DNA from: Scatosoma sp048465415
GTDB lineage: Bacteria > Bacillota > Clostridia > Christensenellales > Borkfalkiaceae
Direction: 5' to 3'
Assembly: GCA_048465415.1 (NCBI GenBank)
Contig: DBFWLO010000015.1
Coordinates: forward strand, 1-64,000
Length of the DNA stretch: 64,000 nucleotides
The notes beneath the pieces are model-generated. The model had not been told where the DNA came from. It did no database searches and saw nothing but the letters and a program-made list of their open reading frames with translations. The translations under genes were made by a program, and so were the position numbers. Shown here one piece after another: positions 24,298-31,858 of this stretch; positions within the stretch are counted from its first letter, which is position 1, and each line of letters starts with the position of its first letter.

Positions 24298-25017
24298 ATG
24301 GATACTGTTCGCATCGATAAAAAGAACTGCCGTTTGATCGCGCACCGGGGCGTTTCCGGTTTGGAGAGGGAGAACACCTGCCCGGCGTTCGTCGCGGCGG
24401 GCGTCAAGAGCTATTACGGGATCGAGACGGACGTGCACGTGACCGGGGACGGTAAATACATCATCTGTCACGACGACAACGTTTCCCGCGTCGCGGGCGT
24501 GGATATGAAGATCGAAAAGAGCTCGTTCGCCGACCTGCGCGCCCTGCGGCTCACGGATACGGACGGAAAGACGTACCGTTCCGATCTCGTTTTGCCCACG
24601 TTGGAGGACTATCTCGCGATCTGCCGCAAGTACGGGAAAGTCGCGTTCCTCGAACTCAAAAACGAGACGGATAAAGAGCATATCGACGGGATTTTCGCGC
24701 TCGTCAAAGACATGGGGTGGCTGGACCATACGACGTTTATTTCTTTCAATCAGAAAAACCTCGTCGCTTTGCGGAAAAAACACGAGCGCGTTTCGATCCA
24801 GTTTCTCACCGACCGGGCAAACGAGGAGAATTTTTGTTTCATGAACGAATACCGTATCGACGCGGACCTTTGCGGGCGCTGCGTGAACGGGGAATACGTC
24901 GCGCGTCTGCACGCGGCGGGGCTTCTCGTCAACTGCTGGACGATCGACCGGCCTCAGGACGCGGCGAAGCTGATCGAAGCGGGCGTGGATTTCATAACGA
25001 CGAATATCCTCGAATAG
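24298..25017 (+). CDS. glycerophosphodiester phosphodiesterase
   Basis: 239-residue TIM-barrel enzyme that splits glycerophosphodiesters from phospholipid turnover into glycerol-3-phosphate and an alcohol. Landmarks are LIAHRG with the first catalytic His (~15), ETDVHVTGDG with the metal-binding Glu/Asp (~43), CHDD with the second catalytic His, FLELKNE, and the terminal VNCWTID...GVDFITTNILE. There is no signal peptide, so it is the cytoplasmic UgpQ type. Monocistronic. Confidence 0.92.
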   Translation: MDTVRIDKKNCRLIAHRGVSGLERENTCPAFVAAGVKSYYGIETDVHVTGDGKYIICHDDNVSRVAGVDMKIEKSSFADLRALRLTDTDGKTYRSDLVLPTLEDYLAICRKYGKVAFLELKNETDKEHIDGIFALVKDMGWLDHTTFISFNQKNLVALRKKHERVSIQFLTDRANEENFCFMNEYRIDADLCGRCVNGEYVARLHAAGLLVNCWTIDRPQDAAKLIEAGVDFITTNILE

Positions 25018-25034
25018 GCTGTATAAAATCATCG

Positions 25035-25061
25035 AAAGCGGAACGAGTCTTCCGCTTTTTT
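25035..25061 (+). terminator. terminator between the GDPD gene and cysK
   Basis: AAAGCGGAA/TTCCGCTTT hairpin with six or more T residues. It ends only 5 nt before the cysK ribosome binding site, and no separate cysK promoter is visible, so cysK depends on read-through or on an unseen promoter. Confidence 0.8.
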
Positions 25062-25077
25062 CTAAGGAGGCGAAAAA

Positions 25078-26001
25078 ATGCGCTGTCATTCTGTTTTGGA
25101 AGCGGTGGGGCGCACCCCGCTCATAGAACTCAAAAACATCGAAAGGATATACGGCGTCGAGGCGAAACTTTTCGTGAAAGCGGAGTCCATGAACCCGGCC
25201 GGCTCGGTCAAGGACCGGGTGGCGGCGGAAATTCTCAAAGACGCGGAAGCGTCGGGCAGAATCGACGCGGAGACCGTGCTCATCGAGCCGACGAGCGGCA
25301 ACACGGGGATCGGGCTTGCGGCGATGGCGGCGGCGAGAGGGTACCGGCTGGTGATCGTCATGCCCGATTCGATGAGCCTGGAACGCAGACAGCTGATCGC
25401 GGCCTACGGCGCCGAACTTGTGCTGACGGACGGCAAAGCGGGCATGCCGGGCGCGATCGCGAAAGCGGAGGAGCTGCGAAAAGAGATCGAAAACAGCTTT
25501 ATCTGCGGCCAGTTCGTCAACCCCGCCAATCCCGCGGCGCACTATAAGACGACGGGCCCGGAGATCTGGGAGGACACGGAGGGAGAAGTGGACGTGTTCG
25601 TCGCGGGCGTGGGCACGGGCGGCACGATCACGGGCGTGGGGCGGTACCTGAAAGAACGGAAACCGGGCGTAAAGATCATCGCCGTGGAGCCTTCTGCGTC
25701 GCCCGTTTTGAGCGGCGGCGAGAGCGGGCCGCATAAGATTCAGGGGATCGGCGCGGGCTTTAAGCCGGAGATCCTCGACGACGCGGCTTACGACGAGGTA
25801 TGGCCGGTGGGCGAGGGCGCGGCTTACGAGTTCGCGCGCGTCCTCGCGCGCCGGGAGGGGATCCTGGCGGGCGTTTCCGCGGGCGCGGCGCTGGCGGCGG
25901 CGGTGAAGGCGGCGCTGATGGCCGGTCCGGGCAAGACGGTAGTGGCGCTTTTGCCCGATACCGGGGACAGGTACCTTTCCTGCGGGCTGTTCGGGGAATA
26001 A
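25078..26001 (+). CDS. cysK: cysteine synthase A (O-acetylserine sulfhydrylase)
   Basis: 307-residue PLP enzyme that makes cysteine from O-acetylserine and sulfide. The PLP lysine is in NPAGSVKDR (~42), the substrate loop is PTSGNTGIGLA, the phosphate-binding loop is GTGGTITG (~178), and the C-terminus is LLPDTGDRYLS. Length is normal for CysK. AAGGAGG precedes the ATG directly after the GDPD terminator. No cysE or T-box is visible nearby. Confidence 0.95.
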   Translation: MRCHSVLEAVGRTPLIELKNIERIYGVEAKLFVKAESMNPAGSVKDRVAAEILKDAEASGRIDAETVLIEPTSGNTGIGLAAMAAARGYRLVIVMPDSMSLERRQLIAAYGAELVLTDGKAGMPGAIAKAEELRKEIENSFICGQFVNPANPAAHYKTTGPEIWEDTEGEVDVFVAGVGTGGTITGVGRYLKERKPGVKIIAVEPSASPVLSGGESGPHKIQGIGAGFKPEILDDAAYDEVWPVGEGAAYEFARVLARREGILAGVSAGAALAAAVKAALMAGPGKTVVALLPDTGDRYLSCGLFGE

Positions 26002-26104
26002 ACGGGCGCGCGCCGACGGTCGAAAGAGCGGCGGTGAGAGGAATTTACAAAAAACGCGCGCGGCGACTGCTTTTTGCGAAAAACGCGAAACCGCGCTTAT
26101 TCTC

Positions 26105-26133
26105 TTGCTTTTTTTAAGGAAATCGTGTATAAT
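26105..26133 (+). promoter_or_regulatory. promoter of the aldolase gene
   Basis: TTGCTT (26,105-26,110), 17-nt spacer, TATAAT (26,128-26,133). Confidence 0.85.
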
Positions 26134-26213
26134 ATTTATCGTAAGATCAGGAAAACAGGCGCGGGGGTATTTTTTTGCCGCCGCTCTCAAAAGATATTTT
26201 TGGAGGATTATTT

Positions 26214-27149
26214 ATGCCCTTAGTCACAAGTACCGAAATGTTCAAGAAGGCTTACGCGGGCGGTTACGCCATCGGCGCGTTCAACGTCAACAACATGGAA
26301 ATGATCCAGGCGATCGTGGACGCGGCGGACGAATGCAAATCTCCCGTCATTTTGCAGGTTTCGGCGGGCGCGAGAAAGTACGCCAACCCCGTCTATCTCA
26401 AACACCTCGTGCAGGCGGCGGTGGAGACCACGAATATTCCCATCGTCATGCACCTCGACCACGGCGCGGATTTCGAAGTCTGCAAGGCTTCCATCGACGG
26501 CGGCTTCACGTCCGTCATGATCGACGCTTCGTCCAAGCCCTGGGAGGAAAATATCGAGATCACCAAAAAGGTGGTGCAGTACGCGCACGACCACGGCGTG
26601 GTCGTCGAAGCGGAACTCGGCAAGCTCGCGGGCGTCGAGGACGACGTGAAAGTGGAAGCGCACGACGCGCTCTTCACCTCCCCCGACGAAGTGGAGGAGT
26701 TCACGGAGAGGACGGGCATCGACTCCCTCGCCATCGCCATCGGCACCTCTCACGGCGCTTATAAATTCAAGCCCGGCCAGGATCCCAAACTCCGCCTCGA
26801 CATTCTGGAAGAGGTCGGCAAGCGCCTTCCCGGTTTCCCCATCGTGCTCCACGGCGCGTCCTCCGTGCCGCAGGACAAAGTGGCGATCGTCAATCAGTAC
26901 GGCGGACACATGCCCGACGCGATCGGCATTCCCGAATCGGAACTGAAAAAAGCGGCGAAAATGGCGGTCTGCAAAATCAATATCGACTCCGATCTCCGCG
27001 TTTCCTTCACGGCGGCGATCCGGCAGCATTTCGCGCAGCACCCCGACCATTTCGATCCCCGTCAGTATCTCGGCGACGCGCGGTCGATGATGAAGGAAAT
27101 GGTCAAGCACAAGATCATAAACGTTCTGGGCAGCGCGGACAAGGCGTAA
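26214..27149 (+). CDS. fba: class II fructose-1,6-bisphosphate aldolase
   Basis: 311-residue zinc-dependent aldolase of glycolysis and gluconeogenesis, which cleaves fructose-1,6-bisphosphate into DHAP and glyceraldehyde-3-phosphate. Landmarks are GAFNVNNMEM, the zinc-binding MHLDHGADFE (~82), VMIDASS, VEAELG, GTSHGAYK (a zinc His), VLHGASS and KINIDSDLR. GGAGG lies upstream of the ATG at 26,214; a frame extension to 26,175 lacks a ribosome site. A small lipoprotein gene follows within 22 nt; gap lies 1.5 glycolytic steps and 620 nt further on. Confidence 0.95.
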   Translation: MPLVTSTEMFKKAYAGGYAIGAFNVNNMEMIQAIVDAADECKSPVILQVSAGARKYANPVYLKHLVQAAVETTNIPIVMHLDHGADFEVCKASIDGGFTSVMIDASSKPWEENIEITKKVVQYAHDHGVVVEAELGKLAGVEDDVKVEAHDALFTSPDEVEEFTERTGIDSLAIAIGTSHGAYKFKPGQDPKLRLDILEEVGKRLPGFPIVLHGASSVPQDKVAIVNQYGGHMPDAIGIPESELKKAAKMAVCKINIDSDLRVSFTAAIRQHFAQHPDHFDPRQYLGDARSMMKEMVKHKIINVLGSADKA

Positions 27150-27171
27150 GGCCGCAAGGGGGAAAAGGAAG

Positions 27172-27642
27172 ATGAAAAAAGGGATTTGCCTGTCGGCGGT
27201 TGTTTTGTCCGTCTGCTGCGCCTTCGGGGCGCTCGCGGGGTGTTCTGCCGCCGACAAGGGGAAGGGTTCGCTCGGGCTGTCTTACGAGAAAAAGTATGTA
27301 TATTCGGAGGAGAGCCGTTATTCGAAATCCGATAATTTTATTATTTTTCATAAGAACGGGACGGGAGAGAATCGTATATCTTCGGGCTCGGTGGAAGGAA
27401 ACAGCGACAATTATACCGTATTTTTTAAATATCTGTATTATCCCGAAGAAAATACGGTCTTTTGTTTTTACGATTCGGTCGTTTACGAGGAAAATCACGT
27501 CGGTTCGAAAAACGTGACGAGTAATTGGACGCGCACCTATTTATGCACGGAAGAACTGATCTCTTCCCCGTCGGGAACTTTCTATATCTGCGAAGATTAC
27601 AAGCCGAATCTGCCCAATTACGGCAAAAAAACGAGCGAATGA
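27172..27642 (+). CDS. small lipoprotein of unknown function
   Basis: 156-residue exported lipoprotein: KKGICLSAVVLSVCCAFGALAGC is a signal peptide with lipobox LAGC. The mature part is rich in Tyr and Ser (KYVYSEESRYSKSD, YTVFFKYLYYPEE) and looks beta-rich. I do not recognise a family. It is read from the fba transcript or from an unseen promoter, and no clear terminator separates it from the gap promoter at 27,682. Confidence 0.75.
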   Translation: MKKGICLSAVVLSVCCAFGALAGCSAADKGKGSLGLSYEKKYVYSEESRYSKSDNFIIFHKNGTGENRISSGSVEGNSDNYTVFFKYLYYPEENTVFCFYDSVVYEENHVGSKNVTSNWTRTYLCTEELISSPSGTFYICEDYKPNLPNYGKKTSE

Positions 27643-27681
27643 GAAGAAATCGATAAATTTTTTCGGATAGGGCAAATCTGT

Positions 27682-27710
27682 TTGACGAACTTTTAAAAGT
27701 ATGGTAGAAT
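27682..27710 (+). promoter_or_regulatory. promoter of gap
   Basis: TTGACG (27,682-27,687), 17-nt spacer, TAGAAT (27,705-27,710). Confidence 0.85.
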
Positions 27711-27770
27711 ATTACCGACTGAGAATGTGTTTTAAAATTATCAACAATATAAATTGGAGGATTTATTATC

Positions 27771-28790
27771 ATGGCAAATGTAAGAGTTGCGATTAACGGG
27801 TTCGGCCGGATCGGACGTCTCGCGTTCAGACAGATGTTCGGAGCCGAAGGCTACGAAATCGTCGCTATCAACGACCTGACCAGCCCTAAAATGCTGGCGC
27901 ACCTTTTGAAGTATGATTCCGCGCAGGGCAGATACGCTCTCGCCGATACGGTTTCCGCGGACGACGAAGCGGGCACGATCACGGTTAACGGCAAAACGAT
28001 CAGAATTTATGCGGAAAAAGACGCTGTGAACTGCCCTTGGGGCGAATTGAACGTAGACGTCGTGCTCGAATGCACCGGCTTCTACACTTCCAAAGCGAAA
28101 TCCGAAGCGCACATCAAAGCCGGCGCGAAGAAAGTCGTCATTTCCGCTCCCGCGGGCAACGACCTTCCCACCGTCGTTTACAGCGTCAACGAAAAGACGC
28201 TCACGAAAGCGGACACGATCATCTCCGCCGCTTCCTGCACGACCAACTGCCTGGCTCCCATGGCCAACACCCTCAACAAACTTTCTAAGATCAAGAAAGG
28301 GTATATGACCACGATCCACGCTTACACGGGCGACCAGATGGTGCTCGACGGCCCTCACCGCAAAGGCGATCTTCGCCGCGCGCGCGCCGCTGCCGTCAAC
28401 ATCGTTCCCAACTCCACGGGCGCCGCGAAAGCGATCGGGCTTGTCATTCCCGAACTCAACGGCGTTTTGGACGGCTGCGCGCAACGCGTTCCCGTTCCCA
28501 CCGGGTCCCTCACCCAGCTCATCGCGATCTGCGAAGGCGAAGTGGACGCGGCTACCGTAAACGCAGCGATGAAGGCGGCGGCTTCCGCTTCCTTCGGCTA
28601 CACCGAAGAGGAGATCGTTTCCTCCGACGTCATCGGCATCACCTACGGCTCCCTGTTCGACGCCACGCAGACCAAGTGCATGCCCATGGGCGACGGCACC
28701 ACGCTCGTGAAGGTTGTTTCCTGGTACGACAACGAGAACTCCTACACCAGCCAGATGGTGAGAACGATCAAATATTTCGCGGAGCTTTAA
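27771..28790 (+). CDS. gap: glyceraldehyde-3-phosphate dehydrogenase
   Basis: 339-residue NAD-linked glycolytic enzyme. It has the Rossmann start VRVAINGFGRIGRLAFRQMF, the active-site SAASCTTNCLAP (Cys ~154) and HAYTGDQ with the catalytic His. The substrate loop NSTGAAKAIG and the C-terminal WYDNENSYTSQMV are also present. TTGGAGG precedes the ATG. Codon use is strongly biased, as expected for a highly expressed gene. Monocistronic. Confidence 0.97.
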   Translation: MANVRVAINGFGRIGRLAFRQMFGAEGYEIVAINDLTSPKMLAHLLKYDSAQGRYALADTVSADDEAGTITVNGKTIRIYAEKDAVNCPWGELNVDVVLECTGFYTSKAKSEAHIKAGAKKVVISAPAGNDLPTVVYSVNEKTLTKADTIISAASCTTNCLAPMANTLNKLSKIKKGYMTTIHAYTGDQMVLDGPHRKGDLRRARAAAVNIVPNSTGAAKAIGLVIPELNGVLDGCAQRVPVPTGSLTQLIAICEGEVDAATVNAAMKAAASASFGYTEEEIVSSDVIGITYGSLFDATQTKCMPMGDGTTLVKVVSWYDNENSYTSQMVRTIKYFAEL

Positions 28791-28815
28791 TCTGCGATTT
28801 GACAAAACGGTATGA

Positions 28816-28851
28816 AAAGGGCCTCTCCCGGCAAAGGAGAGGCTTTTTTTT
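28816..28851. terminator. terminator of gap
   Basis: Perfect GCCTCTCC/GGAGAGGC stem with a 7-nt loop and eight T residues. It also lies at the 3' end of the convergent gene 28,856-29,152. Confidence 0.92.
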
Positions 28852-28855
28852 GCGT

Positions 28856-29152
28856 TCAATCGTCGTCTTCGCCGGACGAGCGGCAGAGCTCCGTATCGAA
28901 CGTCTCGAAACAGAGCAGCAGGCCGAGCCGCACGCCCAGCTTAAAACGGGTTGTCTGTTCGCATAGCAGACTTTGCCTGTGCGCGTTCATCAATTCCTCG
29001 AATTTCTTTTTACGCTCTTCGTCGAAGTCCGACGTCAATTCTTTTTCAAGCCGGCATACTTCGCTCAAAGCGGTTTTGCCCTTCGGCGAGAGCCGGTTCA
29101 AAGATTCCGAAAATTCCCCGCTTACGATTTCGTCCAATACGGAAAGTTTCAT
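28856..29152 (-). CDS. small helical protein resembling DUF6809
   Basis: 98-residue soluble helical protein. Its pattern matches small clostridial proteins annotated DUF6809: an LDEIVSGEFSES start, LEKEL...FDEERKKKFEELM in the middle and a FKLGVRLGLLLCFETF end. Function unknown. AAGGAG lies before the ATG. It is divergent from the XRE gene 29,259-29,471, and its promoter carries one of two shared operator copies, so the XRE protein probably represses it. Confidence 0.7.
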   Translation of the reverse strand: MKLSVLDEIVSGEFSESLNRLSPKGKTALSEVCRLEKELTSDFDEERKKKFEELMNAHRQSLLCEQTTRFKLGVRLGLLLCFETFDTELCRSSGEDDD

Positions 29153-29183
29153 GTTTTTTCTCCTTTGTAAAAAGTATAACCAT

Positions 29184-29213
29184 ATTATATAACACCCAAT
29201 GGATGTAAGTCAA
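29184..29213 (-). promoter_or_regulatory. promoter of the DUF6809-like gene
   Basis: Minus strand TTGACT (29,208-29,213), 18-nt spacer, TATAAT (29,184-29,189). The operator copy CACCCAATGGATG occupies the spacer. Confidence 0.75.
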
Positions 29214-29233
29214 GTTTTTTCATCCAATGGATG
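29193..29233. promoter_or_regulatory. paired operators between divergent genes 28,856 and 29,259
   Basis: CACCCAATGGATG (29,193-29,205) and the near-palindrome CATCCAATGGATG (29,221-29,233) are 28 bp apart. Each sits in the spacer of one of the two opposed promoters; the plus-strand -10 TATAAT is 29,234-29,239. This is the layout of a small XRE repressor controlling itself and its neighbour. Confidence 0.75.
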
Positions 29234-29258
29234 TATAATTTTTTAAGGAGGAGAAAAA

Positions 29259-29471
29259 ATGATTACTTTGGAAAATATTCGTGAAAGGTTGATAGAAGCG
29301 ATCCGGTACAGTGGGATGAGTCAAAAAAAGCTGGCGGAAGCGTTGGGAATCAAACAACAGCAAATATCTTGTTATCTTCATGGGAAAAAGTTGCCCTCGT
29401 TGGACACTTTTGCGAATCTTTGCATGGTTCTGGACGTGGATCCCGGGTATATCCTCTGCTGGAAAAATTAA
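29259..29471 (+). CDS. small XRE-family repressor
   Basis: 70-residue single-domain Cro/CI-type HTH protein (RYSGMSQKKLAEALGIKQQQISCYLHGKKLPSLDTFANLCMVLDVDPGYILC). It is close in type to the 68-residue protein at 60,246, with which it shares LPxLDTFAxLCxVLDV. AAGGAGGAG precedes the ATG. Probably autoregulated through CATCCAATGGATG and repressing the divergent DUF6809-like gene. Confidence 0.88.
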   Translation: MITLENIRERLIEAIRYSGMSQKKLAEALGIKQQQISCYLHGKKLPSLDTFANLCMVLDVDPGYILCWKN

Positions 29472-29533
29472 AAGAGTTTAGGGTAATTTCATAATCCAAT
29501 TTTAATAAGGTTTATGGAGAGAGAAGATAACCG

Positions 29534-30035
29534 ATGGGATTTTTAAAATTTTCAGGAAACTTAGCGCAGGCTTTACAGGGGTATCACATGACACAAGGGG
29601 TGCTTGCTGTGAAATTGGGAACTACGCAGAAAACGGTGAGCCGGTGGCTGAAAGGAATCCATGAGTCCGATCTGGAAACGATTTTGAAAGTGTTTGTATC
29701 TCCATGAGAATCCCAATTCATTATTGGGATTCGACGAGAGGGGAAAAATTCCTTCGGAGCGTAACATGGCGCGCATAGACCAGGCTGCTTCCATGGTGAG
29801 AGAAACAAAAATGGAAAAGTTCGGTGGAATCTTAAAAAATTTAAGAGTAGAGAAGAAATTATCACAGGGAGAACTGGCAAATTCTACGGGGATCACGCAA
29901 TCGTCTTTGGCGAGGTACGAACTCGACAAGACGGAACCGAGATTGTCGGATATAAAAAAGCTGGCTCTCTTTTTCGGCGTTTCGGCTGATTACTTGTTGG
30001 GGTTAGAGGACGAAGCGGGAAAGAAATATTATTAA
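29534..30035 (+). pseudogene. double-HTH XRE regulator broken by a frameshift
   Basis: An ORF from ATG 29,534 encodes a first HTH (TQGVLAVKLGTTQKTVSRWLKG...DLETILKVF) and stops at TGA 29,705. The protein sequence continues in another frame from ~29,691 (YLHENPNSLLGFDE) into a second HTH (LSQGELANSTGITQSSLARYELDKTEPRLSDIKKLALFFGVSADYLLG), ending at 30,035. Read through the shift, it has the same two-domain plan as 4473-4928 and 5034-5495. A lost GT dinucleotide in the GTGTTTG at ~29,690-29,696 would explain it. The second half can still be translated from ATG 29,766 behind GGAG, giving an 89-residue single-HTH protein. Confidence 0.75.
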
Positions 30036-30069
30036 TTCCAAAAATAAAATCAACGCAAAAACAGATAAC

Positions 30070-30096
30070 GCCCCCGCGACAACCGTCGCGAGGGCG
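30070..30096. repeat. hairpin after the frameshifted XRE gene
   Basis: CGCCC-CGCGAC and GTCGCG-GGGCG arms with a 4-nt loop. There is no T run, so termination is uncertain. Confidence 0.5.
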
Positions 30097-30119
30097 CTAC
30101 CTATATGATAAGGGGGAAA

Positions 30120-30182
30120 ATGATGAGCGATTTTAAGGTAAATCTTTTTTCAAAAGCAACTTCATTTGATTTACGAACATAG
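30120..30182 (+). CDS. possible 20-residue peptide with a strong ribosome site
   Basis: AAGGGGG sits 4 nt before ATGATG. The frame gives a 20-residue peptide of no recognised type (starts MMSDFKVNLF). It follows the hairpin at 30,070. It may be chance; the strength of the ribosome site is the only support. The rest of 30,183-30,325 shows no feature except weak inverted repeats. Confidence 0.25.
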   Translation: MMSDFKVNLFSKATSFDLRT

Positions 30183-30325
30183 TTTACTATAATCCGACAA
30201 AAAAGTAAATTATTTTTTCGTGCTTTTTTAAAAAAGTTTTTTCTTTATAATTTCTAACATTTTATGAACGTTTTTATATACTTTCCCGGCCGCAATCCCT
30301 TTGGACAGGCGGGAATGCGGGCTTT

Positions 30326-31726
30326 TTAAAACTCGATTTTTTCTTCCACGTATTTCACGGCTTCGTCGATGGGAAGTCGGATCTGCCGCATGCTGTCGCG
30401 GTCGCGCACCGTTACGGTGTTATCTTCGAGCGTCTGGAAATCGATCGTCACGCAGTAGGGGGTGCCGATCTCGTCCTGACGGCGGTATCTCTTGCCGATC
30501 GAGCCGGTGACGTCGTACGTAGCGGGGAATTTTTTGAGCATTTTCGCGTACACTTCGTCCGCTTTCTCCGCGAGGTTCTTTTGCAGAGGCAGGACGGCGC
30601 ATTTATAGGGCGCGAGGGCGGGGTGCAGGCGCAAAACGACGCGCACGTCGTTCTTTTCCGCGTCCACGACTTCCTCGTCGTAAGCGTCCGTCAAAAAGGC
30701 GAGCACGACGCGGTCGGCGCCCAAAGAGGGCTCGATGACGTAGGGGACGTACTTTTCGCCCGTCACGGGATCCTGATATTCCATGCTCTTGCCGCTCTCG
30801 GTCTGGTGCTGGGTGAGGTCGTAGTCCGTTCTGTCCGCCACCCCCCAGAGCTCGCCGCGGCCGAAGGCGAAATCGTATTCGAAATCGGTCGTCGCTTTGG
30901 AATAGAAGCAAAGTTCTTCGGGAGAATGGTCGCGCAGGTGCAAGTGTTCCTCTTTCATGCCCAGGTTGAGCAGCCAGTCGCGGCAGAAATTTTTCCAGTA
31001 ATCGAACCATTCGAGGTCGGTGCCCGGTTTGCAGAAAAATTCCAGTTCCATCTGCTCGAATTCGCGGATGCGGAAAATGAAATTGCCCGGCGTGATCTCG
31101 TTGCGGAAGGATTTACCGATCTGTCCGATGCCGAACGGCACGCGCATGCGCGTCGAGCGCTGTACGTTCTGGAAATTGACGAAAATCCCCTGCGCCGTTT
31201 CGGGGCGGAGATAGACGGTGTTCGTCGAGTCCTCGGTGACGCCCTGAAAGGTCTTGAACATCAGATTAAATTTGCGGATCGGCGTGAAATCGCTGTTGCC
31301 GCAGACGGGACAGACGACTTTATGCTCGGCGATGAACGCTTCGAGCGCGTCGTTGTCCATGCTCTCGACGGAGACGGAGAGTTTATGCTTTTCCGCGTAC
31401 TTCTCGACGAGATCGTCGGCGCGGTGGCGGGTTTTGCAGGACTTGCAGTCCATTAAGGGATCGGAGAATCCGCCGAGGTGTCCGGAAGCCTTCCAGGTGC
31501 GCGTGTTCATGAGGATCGCGCAGTCCACGCCCGTGTTGTAGGGGTTTTCCTGCACAAACTTTTTCCACCACGCCTTTTTGACGTTGTTTTTCAGCTCCAC
31601 GCCCAAAGGACCGTAATCCCACGTATTGGCGAGTCCGCCGTAAATCTCGCTGCCGGGGAAGATGAAGCCCCGATTTTTGCAAAGGGAAACGAGTTTTTCC
31701 ATCGTCACAGCTCTTTTTTCTGACAT
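30326..31726 (-). CDS. glyQS: glycyl-tRNA synthetase, single-chain type
   Basis: 466-residue class II aminoacyl-tRNA synthetase that charges tRNA-Gly; this is the alpha2 type rather than the alpha/beta heterotetramer. Visible are motif 1 region GLANTWDYGPLG, the zinc-like cysteines (CKSCKTRHRAD...CPVCGN), LRPETAQGIFVNF, motif 2 (RFRNE-like, FRNEITPGNFIFRIREFEQMELEFF), motif 3 (EPSLGADRVVLAFL, with GADR) and the C-terminal anticodon-binding domain (~365-466). Length is normal. Monocistronic on the minus strand. No T-box leader is apparent in the short upstream region. Confidence 0.96.
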   Translation of the reverse strand: MSEKRAVTMEKLVSLCKNRGFIFPGSEIYGGLANTWDYGPLGVELKNNVKKAWWKKFVQENPYNTGVDCAILMNTRTWKASGHLGGFSDPLMDCKSCKTRHRADDLVEKYAEKHKLSVSVESMDNDALEAFIAEHKVVCPVCGNSDFTPIRKFNLMFKTFQGVTEDSTNTVYLRPETAQGIFVNFQNVQRSTRMRVPFGIGQIGKSFRNEITPGNFIFRIREFEQMELEFFCKPGTDLEWFDYWKNFCRDWLLNLGMKEEHLHLRDHSPEELCFYSKATTDFEYDFAFGRGELWGVADRTDYDLTQHQTESGKSMEYQDPVTGEKYVPYVIEPSLGADRVVLAFLTDAYDEEVVDAEKNDVRVVLRLHPALAPYKCAVLPLQKNLAEKADEVYAKMLKKFPATYDVTGSIGKRYRRQDEIGTPYCVTIDFQTLEDNTVTVRDRDSMRQIRLPIDEAVKYVEEKIEF

Positions 31727-31858
31727 GTCGTATCTCCTCGGACCGCGGCGCTTTTGAAAGCCCCCGTCCTTTTTTCCGTTCTATTTATTATTATACAATG
31801 TCCGCGGCGGTTAAGTCAATCGCTTGCGCCGCGTTTTCAGCGTTTTTCCCCGAAAAAT

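Noticed and set aside
24145..26190. 681-codon open frame on the minus strand
   Set aside because: It lies antisense to the GDPD and cysK genes, which have clear motifs. GC-rich codon bias creates such long shadow frames, and the translation is Arg/His-rich with no domain.
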